In this document: one piece after another, positions 18,263-28,077 of the stretch
How positions within the stretch are numbered: the first letter of the stretch is position 1
Layout: every line of letters starts with the position of its first letter
NCBI RefSeq assembly: GCF_001426745.1
Contig: NZ_LMFI01000001.1
Span: forward strand, 658,000 to 721,999
Direction of reading: 5' to 3'
DNA length: 64,000 nt
Source of the DNA: Nocardioides sp. Root140
Lineage (GTDB): Bacteria > Actinomycetota > Actinomycetes > Propionibacteriales > Nocardioidaceae
Notes under the pieces: generated by a model
What the model saw: the letters and a program-made list of their open reading frames with translations, nothing else
The model's database searches: none
What the model was told of the DNA's origin: nothing
Program-made: the position numbers and the translations under genes

Positions 18263-19020
18263 CCCTCGCCGTACGCGTCATCCCGTGTCTGGACGTCGAT
18301 GCCGGGCGCGTGGTCAAGGGCATCAACTTCAAGGAGCTGCGTGACGCCGGAGATCCGGTGGAGCTGGCCCGCACCTACGACGCCGAAGGCGCCGACGAGC
18401 TGACCTTCCTCGACATCTCCGCCTCCTTCGAGGGGCGTGCGACCACGATGGAGATCGTGTCGCGCACCGCCGAGGAGGTCTTCATCCCGCTCACGGTGGG
18501 CGGGGGAGTCTCGAGCGTCGAGGACGTCGACCGCCTGCTGAGGGCCGGCGCGGACAAGGTCGCGATGAACACCGCGGCGATCAACCGTCCCGAGCTGATC
18601 GCGGAGGTGGCCGACCGGTTCGGCAACCAGGTGCTGGTGCTCTCGGTCGACGCCCGCCGGGCCCCGAAGACCGACTCCGGCTTCGAGGTCACCACGCACG
18701 GCGGCCGCACGTCGGCCGGGCTCGACGCGATCGAGTGGGCGGCCCGCGCGACCGACCTCGGCGCCGGCGAGATCCTCCTCAACGCGATGGACGCCGACGG
18801 CACCCAGGACGGCTTCGACCTCGAGCTGATCCGGGCCGTACGCCGCGAAGTCAGCATCCCGGTGATCGCCTCGGGCGGCGCCGGGTCCGTCGACCACTTC
18901 GCGCCTGCCGTCGACGCGGGCGCTGACGCCGTACTGGCTGCCACGGTCTTCCACTTCGGCACCCTGCGCATCTCCGACGTGAAGAACGCGCTCGCGGAGA
19001 CCGGCCACCCCGTGCGCTGA
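18259..19020 (+). CDS. hisF: imidazole glycerol phosphate synthase, cyclase subunit
   Basis: 253 aa TIM barrel, partner of HisH. It uses the channelled ammonia to close the imidazole ring. [18 protein letters not shown] has the catalytic Asp12; [19 protein letters not shown] has the second catalytic Asp. [15 protein letters not shown] and [15 protein letters not shown] are the phosphate-binding loops. The GTG start overlaps the priA stop by 4 nt. It ends 35 nt before the opposing TIGR03085 gene. Confidence 0.97.
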   Translation: MTLAVRVIPCLDVDAGRVVKGINFKELRDAGDPVELARTYDAEGADELTFLDISASFEGRATTMEIVSRTAEEVFIPLTVGGGVSSVEDVDRLLRAGADKVAMNTAAINRPELIAEVADRFGNQVLVLSVDARRAPKTDSGFEVTTHGGRTSAGLDAIEWAARATDLGAGEILLNAMDADGTQDGFDLELIRAVRREVSIPVIASGGAGSVDHFAPAVDAGADAVLAATVFHFGTLRISDVKNALAETGHPVR

Positions 19021-19055
19021 GCGACCCGTGGGCGAGCCGGCGCGCGCACCCGCAG

Positions 19056-19682
19056 TCAGAGTCCGAGCGACGCCGAGCGGAAACGGCGTACCCGCTCCTC
19101 GGGCCCGCCGACCTCCACACCGCTGACCTCGGAACGGCCGAACAGCAACATCAACACCTCAGACGGCTGGCCCACGACCAGCACCGGGTCGCTGCCGTGC
19201 CGCAGCGTGGCCTCCCTGCCGGTGAGTTCGTCGCGCACCAGGACCGGCACTCCGGCCGGCCTGACCAGCCCACGTCCGGTGGTGGTCACCACCCGCCACA
19301 GGCTGTGCTGCTCGGCGGCGGACATCTCGCGGGGCACCCAGGACGGCTGTGCACGGCGGATGTCCTCGTGGTGCACGAAGTACTCCGCGGTGTTGAACAG
19401 CCGGTCCACGGCGGGCAGGGCGGCCCACGTGAGGCGTGGTCGACGCAGGTCCTCCACCAAGTCCGTGAAGTCACGGCGGCCGACGCGTTCGGTTGCGCGG
19501 TCGATCAGCCCGGAGAGCGCCGGAACCAGGATGCCGGGGGAGGCGAGGGTGCGCTCCCGCACGATCATGTGGACGACGAGGTCCTTGACGGTCCAGTCAC
19601 CGGAGAGCGTGGGGGCCTCGGCACCCACCTCGAGCGCAAGGTCGCAGAGACGGTTGCGTTCGGCGTGGGCCAGGGTGCTCAT
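19056..19682 (-). CDS. TIGR03085-type DinB/mycothiol-dependent-fold metal-binding protein
   Basis: 208 aa four-helix-bundle protein of the DinB / maleylpyruvate isomerase-like superfamily. The features are MSTLAHAERNRLCDLALEVGAEAPTL at the start, WTVKDLVVHMIVRERT with the first metal-ligand His, and NTAEYFVHHEDIRRAQP with the second HHE cluster. The TIGR03085 label is by recognition of this pattern. Actinobacterial relatives are often mycothiol-dependent enzymes, but the substrate is unknown. A much longer open frame upstream is antisense to the ABC exporter gene and is rejected. The ATG at 19682 has TACGCT six bases upstream. Confidence 0.8.
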   Translation of the reverse strand: MSTLAHAERNRLCDLALEVGAEAPTLSGDWTVKDLVVHMIVRERTLASPGILVPALSGLIDRATERVGRRDFTDLVEDLRRPRLTWAALPAVDRLFNTAEYFVHHEDIRRAQPSWVPREMSAAEQHSLWRVVTTTGRGLVRPAGVPVLVRDELTGREATLRHGSDPVLVVGQPSEVLMLLFGRSEVSGVEVGGPEERVRRFRSASLGL

Positions 19683-19688
19683 GTCGCG

Positions 19689-19694
19689 AGCGTA
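19689..19694 (-). promoter_or_regulatory. putative leaderless -10 element (TACGCT) for the TIGR03085-type gene
   Basis: TACGCT on the minus strand is followed by CGCGAC and then the ATG at 19682, a 6-nt gap that fits leaderless initiation. Confidence 0.45.
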
Positions 19695-19762
19695 CGGCGT
19701 ACGGCGCGACCTGGAATCGGTCAGCCGGATTTGTGCATGGTGGGAATGTCGGTGCCCCGTCC

Positions 19763-19768
19763 TAGTGT
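19763..19768 (+). promoter_or_regulatory. putative -10 element (TAGTGT) for the ABC exporter operon
   Basis: TAGTGT lies 35 nt upstream of the GTG at 19804 and would leave a short leader containing GGTGGAGA and GAGGAGA ribosome-binding sequences. Confidence 0.45.
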
Positions 19769-19803
19769 TGGCCTCGCTGTCAGGTGGAGAGATTCGAGGA
19801 GAC

Positions 19804-21588
19804 GTGAGCCGAGTGGGTGCCCCGCGGTCGACGATGCGTGAGGGCTTCGCAGTCCTCGGTGTGGCGATCCGGCGAGAGCCGTGGATCTTCACCGTCTCCA
19901 CCTTGGGCAGCGTGCTCTTCGGCGCGCTCACGGTGGCCGACGCCTGGGTCCTCGGCTGGTCGACCGAGCACGCGGTGATCCCCGCCTTCGAGAACGGCGA
20001 GATCGGCGCCGGCGTCCTCTGGGCGGTCTTCGGCCTGTTCGTCGGTGTGGCGATCCTGCGCGCGGTCGGCATCGTCGCGCGACGCCTGGGCGCCGGCATC
20101 ATGCAATACCGCATGCAGGCGCACTCCCGCCGTGAGGTCACCCGCCAATACCTCGACCTGCCGATGGAGTGGCACCAGCGCCACCCCACCGGCCAGCTGC
20201 TCTCGAACGCCAACTCCGACGTCGAGGCGGCGTGGTTCCCCATCGCGCCGCTCCCCATGGCGGTCGGCACCGTGGCGATGATGGTGATCGCCATCGTGCA
20301 GATGCTGCTCGCCGACGTCGTCCTGGCCCTGGTCGGGCTGCTGGTCTTCCCGGTCGTGGTGGTCGCCAACGTGGTCTACCAACGCACCTCGTCCCCCCTG
20401 ATGACGCGCGCCCAGCAGTTGCGCGCCGAGGTCAGCGAGATCGCGCACGAGTCCTTCGACGGGGCGATGGTGGTCAAGACGCTGGGCCGAGAGGGCGAGG
20501 AGACCGAGCGGTTCGCCGAACGCGTCCACGAGCTGCGCGACGTGCTGATCAAGGCCGGCCGCATCCGCGCGATGTTCGACCCGACCATCTCCGCCCTGCC
20601 CAACATCGGGGTGCTCGTGGTGCTCGGCACGGGTGTGGCCCGGGTGCTCGACGGGTCCACTGACGCCGGTGCCGTGGTGACCGTCGCCTACCTGCTGACC
20701 ATCGTCTCGTTCCCGATCCGCTCGATCGGCTGGCTGCTCGGGGAGTTCCCGCGCAGCGTGGTCGGCTACGAACGGGTCCAGGCCGTGCTCGACGCACGCG
20801 GCGACATGGCCTACGGCGCCGCCACGGTCGAGGCGGCCGGTGCCGGCGCCGACCTTCAGGTCGAGCGCCTCGCCTACGCCTACGACGAGGAGCAGCCGGT
20901 GCTGCGCGACGTCACGTTCGGCGTCGCCCCGGGTCGTACGACGGCACTGGTCGGCGCGACCGCGTCCGGCAAGAGCACCCTGACCAACCTGATCACCCGG
21001 CTGGTCGACCCCGACGAGGGAGCTGTGCGCATCGACGGCACCGACCTGCGCGACCTCGACCGGGGCGAGCTGGCACGGGTCCTGTCCGTCGTCCCGCAGA
21101 CCGCGTTCATGTTCGACGACACGGTGCGCGGCAACATCACCCTCGGCGGCGACTTCACCGACGACGAGGTCTGGGACTCCCTGCGCACCGCCCAGGCCGA
21201 CGGGTTCGTGGCCGGCCTGCCCCATGGGCTCGACACCGAGCTGGGGGAGCGGGGCACGTCGCTCTCCGGCGGCCAACGGCAACGCGTCTCACTGGCCCGG
21301 GCCCTGATCCGCAGGCCACGGCTCCTCGTCCTCGACGACGCGACGTCCGCCGTCGACCCCGAGGTCGAGGCCCGCATCCTCGGCGGACTGCGACAGAACG
21401 GCTCCGACACCACGCTCGTGGTGGTGGCCTACCGCAAGGCCACCATCGGCCTGGCCGACGAGGTGCTCCACCTCGCCGACGGCCGCATCGCGGGGCGCGG
21501 CACCCACGAGGAGCTGCTCGAGCGGAGCCCCGACTACGCCACGCTCGTCAACGCCTACGAGCAGCAGGCAGCAGGTGAGACGGCATGA
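19804..21588 (+). CDS. ABC exporter half-transporter A, degenerate ATPase site
   Basis: 594 aa: an N-terminal six-helix ABC membrane domain (about residues 20-330), then an ATP-binding domain. Walker A is GATASGKST (Lys390) and the signature is a canonical LSGGQ. However, the Walker B run LLVLDDATSAVD has Asp512 in place of the catalytic Glu, and the H-loop has Tyr543 instead of His (VVAYRK). These are the hallmarks of the degenerate half of heterodimeric exporters such as TM287/288. The GTG at 19804 is chosen because GAGGA is just upstream and the membrane domain starts soon after. It overlaps half-transporter B by 4 nt (ATGA). The substrate is unknown (multidrug or lipid type). Confidence 0.9.
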   Translation: MSRVGAPRSTMREGFAVLGVAIRREPWIFTVSTLGSVLFGALTVADAWVLGWSTEHAVIPAFENGEIGAGVLWAVFGLFVGVAILRAVGIVARRLGAGIMQYRMQAHSRREVTRQYLDLPMEWHQRHPTGQLLSNANSDVEAAWFPIAPLPMAVGTVAMMVIAIVQMLLADVVLALVGLLVFPVVVVANVVYQRTSSPLMTRAQQLRAEVSEIAHESFDGAMVVKTLGREGEETERFAERVHELRDVLIKAGRIRAMFDPTISALPNIGVLVVLGTGVARVLDGSTDAGAVVTVAYLLTIVSFPIRSIGWLLGEFPRSVVGYERVQAVLDARGDMAYGAATVEAAGAGADLQVERLAYAYDEEQPVLRDVTFGVAPGRTTALVGATASGKSTLTNLITRLVDPDEGAVRIDGTDLRDLDRGELARVLSVVPQTAFMFDDTVRGNITLGGDFTDDEVWDSLRTAQADGFVAGLPHGLDTELGERGTSLSGGQRQRVSLARALIRRPRLLVLDDATSAVDPEVEARILGGLRQNGSDTTLVVVAYRKATIGLADEVLHLADGRIAGRGTHEELLERSPDYATLVNAYEQQAAGETA

Positions 21589-23381
21589 GCACCACGACCA
21601 GCGTCGACAGCGGCGACGAGATCAAGGCCCTCGCGACGATCCGCCGCGGCATGCAGCTCTCGCCCGAGCTCAGCAAGGGACTCGGCGTCACCCTGTTGCT
21701 GGCGGTGCTCTCCACGGTCGGCCAGGTGGTCATCCCGATCGTCGTCCAGCAGACCCTCGACCGCGGGCTCAACGGACCCGACGGGCCCGACACCGGCTTC
21801 ATGCTCCGCATGGGCCTGATCGCCGCCGGTGCGATCGTCCTGACCAGCGGGGCGTCCTATCTCATGACCGCCCGCCTGTTCCGGGCCGCGGAGAGCGGCC
21901 TTGCCACGCTGCGGATCAAGGCGTTCCGCCACGTCCACGACTTGCCGCTGCTCACCCAGAACACCGAGCGCCGCGGCGCCCTCGTCTCGCGGGTGACCAG
22001 CGACGTCGACCAGGTCAGCCAGTTCCTGGTCTTCGGTGGGGTGATGATGATCGTCAGCCTCGGGCAGATCCTCGTCGCGACCGTGATCATGGTCTTCTAC
22101 TCGTGGCAGCTGGCCCTCGTGGTCTGGATCTGCTTCGCCCCGCTGATGATGTCGCTGCGGTTCTTCCAGCAGCGCCTCTCCGCGGCGTACGGCGTGGTCC
22201 GCCAGCAGGTCGGCATCATGCTCTCGGCCGTCTCCGAGCCCGTGGTCGGGGCCGCCGTGGTCAAGGCGTACGCCGTCGAGGCCCGCACCCAGCAGCGCAT
22301 CGACACCGCGATCCGGGCCAACCAGGACGCCGCCACCAAGGCCCAGGGCTTCACCGCGTTCTCGTTCTCGCTCGGCGGCCTGTCGGGCGGGCTGGCCAAC
22401 GCCGGGGTGATCATCATCGGCATCTGGCTCGGCTTCGCCGGCGACATCACCGCGGGTGAGGTCGTGGCCTTCGCGTTCCTGGTCACGCTGTTCGTCTCAC
22501 CCGTGCAGATGGGCACCCAGATCCTCACCGACGCCCAGAACGCCATCGCCGGGTGGCGCCGGGTGATCGGCATCCTCGACACCCCGGCCGACCTGGTCGA
22601 CCCCGGAGAGTCGGGCGAGGTGCTGCCGCGCGGCCCGATCGACGTCGCGCTGGTCAACGTCAGCTTTGCCTACCCGAGCGGGCCGACCGTGCTCCACGAC
22701 GTCTCGATGCACATCGAGGCCGGGACCCGCGTCGCCATCGTGGGCGAGACCGGATCGGGCAAGTCGACCTTCGCCAAGCTGCTGACCCGGTTGATGGACC
22801 CCGCGTCCGGCGAGATCCGGCTCGACGGCCTCGACGTCCGCAACATCCGCCAGGACTCCCTGCGACGATCGGTGGTGCTGGTTCCCCAGGAGGGCTTCCT
22901 CTTCGACGACACGTTGCGGGCCAACGCGCTCTACGGGCGGCTCGACGCCAGCGACGACCTGGTCCTCGCGTCCGCCGCCGAGCTCGGCCTGGCCGACTGG
23001 GTCGACGGCCTGCCGCACGGCCTCGACACCCGGGTCGGGCAGCGCGGGGAGTCGCTGTCGGCAGGGGAGCGGCAGCTCGTGGCACTGCTCCGGGCGCACC
23101 TGGTCGACCCCGACCTGCTGGTGCTCGACGAGGCAACCAGCGCGGTCGACCCGCAGCTCGAGATGCGCATCGGTCGGGCCCTCGAACGCCTCATGCAGGG
23201 CCGCACGTCGGTCACCATCGCGCACCGCATGAGCACCGCCGAGAACGCCGACGAGGTCGTGGTCGTCGACCGCGGACGCATCGTGCAGCGCGGGCCACAC
23301 GCGAGCCTGCTCGAGGACCCCGACAGCGTGTACGCCGGCCTCCACGCCTCGTGGGTGGCCCAGCAGGGCAGCACTGCCTGA
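21585..23381 (+). CDS. ABC exporter half-transporter B, catalytic ATPase site
   Basis: 598 aa: six-helix membrane domain (about residues 30-340) and an ATP-binding domain with Walker [10 protein letters not shown] (Lys393), a full Walker B with catalytic Glu516 (LDEATSAVD) and H-loop His547 (TIAHRMS). Its signature motif is LSAGE (491-495) instead of LSGGQ. That is exactly the partner change expected at the degenerate site formed with half-transporter A. The two genes therefore encode one heterodimeric exporter with a single competent ATP site. It sits between hisF and hisI without an obvious link to histidine synthesis. Confidence 0.92.
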   Translation: MSTTTSVDSGDEIKALATIRRGMQLSPELSKGLGVTLLLAVLSTVGQVVIPIVVQQTLDRGLNGPDGPDTGFMLRMGLIAAGAIVLTSGASYLMTARLFRAAESGLATLRIKAFRHVHDLPLLTQNTERRGALVSRVTSDVDQVSQFLVFGGVMMIVSLGQILVATVIMVFYSWQLALVVWICFAPLMMSLRFFQQRLSAAYGVVRQQVGIMLSAVSEPVVGAAVVKAYAVEARTQQRIDTAIRANQDAATKAQGFTAFSFSLGGLSGGLANAGVIIIGIWLGFAGDITAGEVVAFAFLVTLFVSPVQMGTQILTDAQNAIAGWRRVIGILDTPADLVDPGESGEVLPRGPIDVALVNVSFAYPSGPTVLHDVSMHIEAGTRVAIVGETGSGKSTFAKLLTRLMDPASGEIRLDGLDVRNIRQDSLRRSVVLVPQEGFLFDDTLRANALYGRLDASDDLVLASAAELGLADWVDGLPHGLDTRVGQRGESLSAGERQLVALLRAHLVDPDLLVLDEATSAVDPQLEMRIGRALERLMQGRTSVTIAHRMSTAENADEVVVVDRGRIVQRGPHASLLEDPDSVYAGLHASWVAQQGSTA

Positions 23382-23467
23382 CCCCTGCTGTCCGGAGGGC
23401 GCGTGGACTGTCGCCGTCCGCCGTGTCCGGTGGGCGCCGCGCCGACGATCCCCGACCGCACGGCCGA

Positions 23468-23473
23468 TAGGCT
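23468..23473 (+). promoter_or_regulatory. putative leaderless -10 element (TAGGCT) for hisI
   Basis: TAGGCT ends 8 nt before the hisI GTG; no Shine-Dalgarno sequence lies between them. It may drive hisI and the overlapping membrane-protein gene. Confidence 0.5.
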
Positions 23474-23481
23474 GGTTCCTT

Positions 23482-23832
23482 GTGACCACCCTCGACCCCG
23501 ACATCGCCGCCAGGCTCAAGCGCACCGCAGACGGGCTGGTCCCTGCCGTGGTGCAGCAGCACGACACGGGCGAGGTGCTGATGCTGGGCTGGATGGACGA
23601 CGAGGCCCTGGCCCGCACCCTGACCACCGGGCGCGCGACCTACTGGAGCCGCTCGCGCGAGGAGTACTGGATCAAGGGCGACACCTCGGGCCACGTGCAG
23701 TGGGTCAAGGACGTCCGGCTCGACTGTGACGGCGACACGCTGCTGGTCAAGGTCGACCAGGTCGGGGCAGCCTGCCACACCGGTGACCGCACGTGCTTCG
23801 ACGCCGACCGGCTGGGACCCACCGATGTCTGA
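23482..23832 (+). CDS. hisI: phosphoribosyl-AMP cyclohydrolase
   Basis: 116 aa zinc enzyme opening the purine ring of phosphoribosyl-AMP in histidine synthesis. Visible family features are [26 protein letters not shown], the metal-binding DCDGD-type segment [14 protein letters not shown] and CHTGDRTCF. The phosphoribosyl-ATP pyrophosphatase domain is absent, so hisE must be elsewhere. The last 8 nt overlap the start of the next gene. In many actinobacteria trpE follows hisI; here it does not. Confidence 0.96.
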   Translation: MTTLDPDIAARLKRTADGLVPAVVQQHDTGEVLMLGWMDDEALARTLTTGRATYWSRSREEYWIKGDTSGHVQWVKDVRLDCDGDTLLVKVDQVGAACHTGDRTCFDADRLGPTDV

Positions 23833-24475
23833 CCCCACGGAGCCCACGGAGCCTGCCGGCGCCGTCGAGCCCACGGAGCCCACCGAACGCAAGCCCCGGT
23901 CCACGTTCGGGCCGGTGCTGTTGCTCGGCCTGGTCGGCGCCGCGCTGGCCGCGGTCGGTGGGGCCAAGGCGTGGTACGCCGTCCCGGATGCCGCGGACAC
24001 CATCGACGCGCCGGTGGCCACCACCGACCAGTTCGCCCTCGACATGCCGCTGGCCGGCGCGTTGGGGCTGGTGCTCCTCGCCTGTTGGGGCGTGCTGCTG
24101 GTCACCCGTGGGTGGGTCCGCCGCGCGGTCGCCGTACTCGGCCTGGTCAGCTCCCTCGGACTGGTGGCCACCTTCATCCAGGGCTGGCGCACCCTGCCCG
24201 ACGACCTCGCCGACAAGCTCACCGAGACCGGCACGGGCCAGTCGGCCGGCAGTCTCGACGCCGGCTTCACCGGCTGGTTCTGGGCGGCCGGTGTCGGCAT
24301 CGTCATCTCGGTCGTGGCCACCCTGCTCGCCGTACGCCTGGTGCCGTCGTGGCCGGCCATGGGAAGCCGGTACGACGCGCCCACGGGCGCCCAGTCGGGC
24401 CCGGTCGACGTCGAGCGGGCCAACGACGGCGAGCTCTGGAAGGCCATCGACGAGGGCCACGACCCGACCCTCTGA
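23825..24475 (+). CDS. Trp-biosynthesis-associated membrane protein (TIGR02234 type)
   Basis: 216 aa with a hydrophilic, EPTEP-repeat N-terminal tail of ~35 residues, four predicted membrane helices and a charged C-terminal tail ending [14 protein letters not shown]. This layout and the position between hisI and trpC match the actinobacterial TIGR02234 family, named only for its location in tryptophan operons. No enzymatic motif is visible. The ATG at 23825 overlaps the hisI stop by 8 nt, indicating translational coupling. Confidence 0.8.
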   Translation: MSDPTEPTEPAGAVEPTEPTERKPRSTFGPVLLLGLVGAALAAVGGAKAWYAVPDAADTIDAPVATTDQFALDMPLAGALGLVLLACWGVLLVTRGWVRRAVAVLGLVSSLGLVATFIQGWRTLPDDLADKLTETGTGQSAGSLDAGFTGWFWAAGVGIVISVVATLLAVRLVPSWPAMGSRYDAPTGAQSGPVDVERANDGELWKAIDEGHDPTL

Positions 24476-24484
24476 CCGACTGAA

Positions 24485-24490
24485 TAGACT
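24485..24490 (+). promoter_or_regulatory. putative -10 element (TAGACT) upstream of the HGxxPAAW-DUF2752-trpCBA run
   Basis: TAGACT lies 34 nt before the ATG at 24525. An AGGAG ribosome binding site sits between them, so this would be a leadered transcript. Confidence 0.45.
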
Positions 24491-24524
24491 GTCGCCAGAT
24501 TTCACCGCGCACTAGGAGCCACGC

Positions 24525-24722
24525 ATGTCTGACAACCACGGCAACACCCCCGCAGCATGGACCGCGGTGATCATCGGCCTGGTGGCCTTCGTCATCGCCG
24601 GTGTCGGTCTCATGCTCAGCCCGATCAGCATGCTCGTCTTCTGGATCGGCATGGCGTTCCTTCCCCTCGCGCTGGTGGTCTTCGTGGTGATGACGAAGAT
24701 GGGCCTTGGCGACGCTCACTGA
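24525..24722 (+). CDS. HGxxPAAW family small membrane protein
   Basis: 65 aa. It begins MSDNHGNTPAAWTAV, which contains the exact HGxxPAAW motif that names this actinobacterial family, followed by two membrane helices (about residues 12-33 and 37-58). It has no known function and is consistently found beside trp genes. AGGAG lies eight bases before the ATG. The 3' end overlaps the next gene by 17 nt. Confidence 0.88.
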   Translation: MSDNHGNTPAAWTAVIIGLVAFVIAGVGLMLSPISMLVFWIGMAFLPLALVVFVVMTKMGLGDAH

Positions 24723-25137
24723 GACCCGCCCGTCCCGAGGGACGCGCCTGCGGCCACCGCTCCTGCTGGGTGCGGGGCTCGGCGCCGCGACCCTGGCGCT
24801 GCACCTGCGTGACCCGCACGCCAGCGGATCCTGGGGCCTGTGCCCGTTCAACTTCATCACCGGGCTGCAGTGCCCGGGCTGTGGCGGCCTGCGCGCGGTC
24901 AACGACCTGACGAACTTCGACCTCGTCGGCGCACTCTCGAGCAACCTGGTCGTGGTGCTGGGCATCCCGCTGGCCGTCCTGCTCTGGCTGCGCTGGGTCC
25001 GCGACGCATGGGTCGGGGCTCCCGTCACCGGACCGTCGCAGGGGCTCTCCACTCCCGTCGTGGCGGTGCTCCTGGGCACGGTGCTGGTGTTCGGCGTGCT
25101 GCGCAACCTGCCCTTCGGGGCGTGGCTGGCTCCCTGA
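24706..25137 (+). CDS. DUF2752 family membrane protein
   Basis: 143 aa from a TTG start inside the preceding gene (17-nt overlap). After a basic N-terminus there is one helix, then [26 protein letters not shown], the cysteine-rich CPxCG signature of DUF2752, and two further helices. Function is unknown; relatives often sit in this trp neighbourhood. The paired cysteines suggest metal or redox chemistry at the membrane surface, which is inference. It ends 119 nt before trpC; I see no tryptophan-rich leader peptide or attenuator in that gap. Confidence 0.8.
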   Translation: MATLTETRPSRGTRLRPPLLLGAGLGAATLALHLRDPHASGSWGLCPFNFITGLQCPGCGGLRAVNDLTNFDLVGALSSNLVVVLGIPLAVLLWLRWVRDAWVGAPVTGPSQGLSTPVVAVLLGTVLVFGVLRNLPFGAWLAP

Positions 25138-25256
25138 GCCTGATTCACCGCTCGGCCCCTTCGCCGTCCGGGCCCGGTTCCACCGCCGAGAGGCGCCTCG
25201 GGGACCTGACCACGAGGGTGACAAACTGACTCCGTCCCAACCTGGAGGTGTGCTGC

Positions 25257-26045
25257 ATGTCCGTGCTCGACGACATCGTCGCGGGTGTCCGGATCGACCT
25301 TGCCGAACGCGAGGAACGCGTCCCCTTCGCCGAGGTCGAGGCGCTGGCCGCCTCCGCGGTGCCGGCACGCGACCCGATGCCGCACTTCCGGGCCGAGGGC
25401 ATGAGCGTCATCTCCGAGGTGAAGCGCAAGAGCCCGAGCAAGGGCGACCTCGCCGACATCCCCGACCCCGCGGTGCTGGCCTCGGCCTACGCGCGCGGGG
25501 GAGCGGCCGCGATCAGCGTGCTCACCGAGCAGCGTCGGTTCAACGGCAGCCTGGACGACCTGCGCGCCGTACGCGCCGCGGTCGACACGCCGCTGCTGCG
25601 CAAGGACTTCATCGTCACCAGCTACCAGCTGCACGAGGCCCGCGCGGCCGGCGCCGACCTTGCGCTGCTCATCGTCGCCGCCCTGCCGCAGCCCGAGCTC
25701 GAGCGGTTGTACGCCGAGGCGCGCGCCCTCGGCCTGACCGTGCTGGTCGAGGTGCACGACGAGGAGGAGACCCGGCGCGCGGTCGACCTCGGTGCCGACC
25801 TGATCGGTGTCAACGCGCGCAACCTCAAGACCCTGGCGGTCGACAACGACACGTTCGGCCGCCTGTCCGCACTGATCCCCGACGACAGGGTGAAGGTGGC
25901 CGAGTCCGGCATCACCGGCACCGCCGACGTCGAACGCTTCGCGGCCGAAGGCGCCCGCGTCGTACTCGTGGGAGAGGCCCTGGTCAGGGACGGCGACCCG
26001 GAAGGTGCCGTGCGGGCGATGACAGCGATTGGGAGACAGGCATGA
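25257..26045 (+). CDS. trpC: indole-3-glycerol-phosphate synthase
   Basis: 262 aa TIM barrel that decarboxylates and closes CdRP to indole-glycerol phosphate. Family motifs are [13 protein letters not shown] (catalytic Lys), [12 protein letters not shown] (catalytic Lys), [10 protein letters not shown] and VAESGITG. It is mono-functional, with no TrpF domain. The ATG at 25257 has GGAGG eight bases upstream and is preferred to the GTG at 25248, which lies inside that ribosome binding site. ATGA overlap with trpB. Confidence 0.96.
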   Translation: MSVLDDIVAGVRIDLAEREERVPFAEVEALAASAVPARDPMPHFRAEGMSVISEVKRKSPSKGDLADIPDPAVLASAYARGGAAAISVLTEQRRFNGSLDDLRAVRAAVDTPLLRKDFIVTSYQLHEARAAGADLALLIVAALPQPELERLYAEARALGLTVLVEVHDEEETRRAVDLGADLIGVNARNLKTLAVDNDTFGRLSALIPDDRVKVAESGITGTADVERFAAEGARVVLVGEALVRDGDPEGAVRAMTAIGRQA

Positions 26046-27283
26046 GTGAGCTCAGGTTCGGCGCGGACGAACGCGGTTTCTTCGGCAACTTCGGCGGGCG
26101 GTTCATGCCCGAGGCGCTGGTCGCCGCGCTCGACGAGCTGACCGTCGCCTGGCAGGAGGCCATGGCCGACCCGGAGTTCACCGACGCGTTCGAGAAGATC
26201 CTGCGCGAGTACGCCGGCACCCCGAGCCTGCTCTACGAAGCCGAGCGACTCTCCAAGCAGGTCGGTGCCCGCATCCTGCTCAAGCGCGAGGACCTCAACC
26301 ACACGGGTGCGCACAAGATCCGCAACGTGCTCGGCCAGGCGATGCTGACCAAGCGGATGGGCAAGACCCGGGTGATCGCGGAGACCGGCGCCGGCCAGCA
26401 CGGCGTGGCCAGCGCCACCGCCGCGGCCTACTTCGGCCTCGACTGCACCGTCTACATGGGTGCCGTCGACACGAAGCGCCAGGCGCTCAACGTGGCCCGC
26501 ATGCAGCTCCTCGGCGCCAAGGTGATCCCGGTCGACTCCGGCTCGGCGACGCTGAAGGACGCGATCAACGAGGCCCTGCGCGACTGGGTGGCCAGCGTCG
26601 ACCACACGGCGTACCTCTTCGGCACCGCCGCCGGACCGCACCCGTTCCCGAGCATGGTGCGCGACTTCTGCCGCGGCATCGGCGACGAGGCGCGCCAGCA
26701 GTGCCTCGACCAGTACGGCGTGCTGCCGGACGCGATCGCGGCCTGCGTCGGCGGCGGGTCGAACGCGATCGGCCTGTTCACGGCCTTCCTCGAGGACGAC
26801 GACGTCGCGATCTACGGCTTCGAGGCCGGCGGCGACGGTGTCGAGACGGGCCGTCATGCGGCCACGATCGGCGCGGGGGAGAGCGGCGTGCTGCACGGCG
26901 CCCGCACCTACGTGCTCCAGGACGAGGACGGCCAGACCATCGAGTCCCACTCGATCTCCGCCGGGCTCGACTACCCGGGCGTCGGACCGGAGCACTCCCA
27001 CCTGTCCGAGATCGGTCGCGCGACCTACCTGCCGGTGACCGATGCCGAGGCGATGGACGCGATGGCCCTGTTGAGCCGCACCGAGGGCATCATCCCGGCC
27101 GTCGAGTCGGCCCACGCCCTGGCCGGGGCGTTGAAGATCGCCGAGCAGCTGGCCGCCGAGAAGGGCCCCGACGCCACCATCCTGGTCAACCTCTCCGGAC
27201 GCGGCGACAAGGACATGGGCACCGCCATCGACTGGTTCGGCCTGGGCGGCACCGAGGGCGAGACCGAGGGAGACGACAAGTGA
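26042..27283 (+). CDS. trpB: tryptophan synthase beta subunit
   Basis: 413 aa PLP enzyme condensing indole with serine. The PLP lysine is Lys92 in HTGAHKIRN. The phosphate-binding loop GGGSNAIG and the indole-channel region [13 protein letters not shown] at the N-terminus are also clear. Length and motifs fit the standard TrpB1 class that pairs with TrpA. The open frame continues far upstream through trpC, but the start at 26042 ([15 protein letters not shown]) is set by the ATGA overlap. It overlaps trpA by 4 nt. Confidence 0.97.
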   Translation: MSELRFGADERGFFGNFGGRFMPEALVAALDELTVAWQEAMADPEFTDAFEKILREYAGTPSLLYEAERLSKQVGARILLKREDLNHTGAHKIRNVLGQAMLTKRMGKTRVIAETGAGQHGVASATAAAYFGLDCTVYMGAVDTKRQALNVARMQLLGAKVIPVDSGSATLKDAINEALRDWVASVDHTAYLFGTAAGPHPFPSMVRDFCRGIGDEARQQCLDQYGVLPDAIAACVGGGSNAIGLFTAFLEDDDVAIYGFEAGGDGVETGRHAATIGAGESGVLHGARTYVLQDEDGQTIESHSISAGLDYPGVGPEHSHLSEIGRATYLPVTDAEAMDAMALLSRTEGIIPAVESAHALAGALKIAEQLAAEKGPDATILVNLSGRGDKDMGTAIDWFGLGGTEGETEGDDK

Positions 27284-28077
27284 GTGCCAAGAGCGCCTTC
27301 GAGAAGGCCCGGTCCGAGAACCGCGCCGCCCTGGTCGGCTACCTGCCCGCCGGCTTCCCGGACGTCGACGGCGCCATCGAGGCGATTCGCACGATGGTCG
27401 AGGCCGGGGTCGACGTGGTCGAGATCGGCCTGCCCTACAGCGACCCCGTGATGGACGGCCCGACCATCCAGGCCGCCGCCCAGCAGGCGCTCGACGGAGG
27501 CGTCCGCACCCGCGACGTGCTGCGTACGGTGGAGGCGGTGGCCGCCACCGGCGTGCCGACGCTCGTGATGACCTACTGGAACCCCGTCGAGCGCTACGGA
27601 GTGGAGAAGTTCGCCGCCGACCTGGCCTCGGCCGGTGGCGCCGGGCTGATCACCCCCGACCTCACGCCCGACTCGGGCGAGGAGTGGATCGCGGCCGCCG
27701 ACCGGCACGACCTCGACAAGGTCTTCCTCGTCGCGCCGTCCTCGACCGACGAGCGGATCGCGATGACCACGGCCGCCTCGCGCGGGTTCGTCTACGCCAC
27801 TGCGGTGATGGGCGTCACCGGCGCCCGGTCGACGACCAGCGACCTGGCCGGGCCCCTGGTGGCGCGCACGAAGAGCACGACCGACCTGCCCGTCGGTGTT
27901 GGCCTGGGCGTCTCCAACGGCGACCAGGCCGCCGAGGTGGCGTCGTACGCCGACGGTGTCATCGTCGGCTCCGCGTTCGTCCGCACGCTGCTCGACGCCG
28001 GCGCCGACCGGAAGGCCGGGCTTGCCGCCCTGGCCGCGCTGACCCGCGACCTGGCCGACGGCGTACGACGTGGGTAG
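27280..28077 (+). CDS. trpA: tryptophan synthase alpha subunit
   Basis: 265 aa TIM barrel splitting indole-glycerol phosphate. Catalytic Glu48 ([11 protein letters not shown]) and Asp59 (VMDGPTIQ) are in place. [21 protein letters not shown] and the phosphate-binding [10 protein letters not shown] and [10 protein letters not shown] segments follow. The GTG start overlaps the trpB stop by 4 nt, supporting coupled translation of the two subunits. Its end overlaps the SCO1-like gene by 8 nt. trpE, trpG and trpD are not in this window. Confidence 0.97.
   Translation: MSAKSAFEKARSENRAALVGYLPAGFPDVDGAIEAIRTMVEAGVDVVEIGLPYSDPVMDGPTIQAAAQQALDGGVRTRDVLRTVEAVAATGVPTLVMTYWNPVERYGVEKFAADLASAGGAGLITPDLTPDSGEEWIAAADRHDLDKVFLVAPSSTDERIAMTTAASRGFVYATAVMGVTGARSTTSDLAGPLVARTKSTTDLPVGVGLGVSNGDQAAEVASYADGVIVGSAFVRTLLDAGADRKAGLAALAALTRDLADGVRRG

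Noticed and set aside
19683-20369. 5' extension of the TIGR03085 gene frame
   Set aside because: Antisense to the ABC exporter gene; the DinB-like domain begins at the ATG at 19682 behind a -10 element.
25138-25256. Possible trp attenuator or T-box before trpC
   Set aside because: No tryptophan-rich leader peptide, no T-box motif and no pair of competing hairpins could be seen in the 119 nt.
25250-26041. Open frame upstream of trpB running through trpC
   Set aside because: Out-of-frame shadow of trpC; the trpB start is fixed by the ATGA overlap and by the MSELRFG start.
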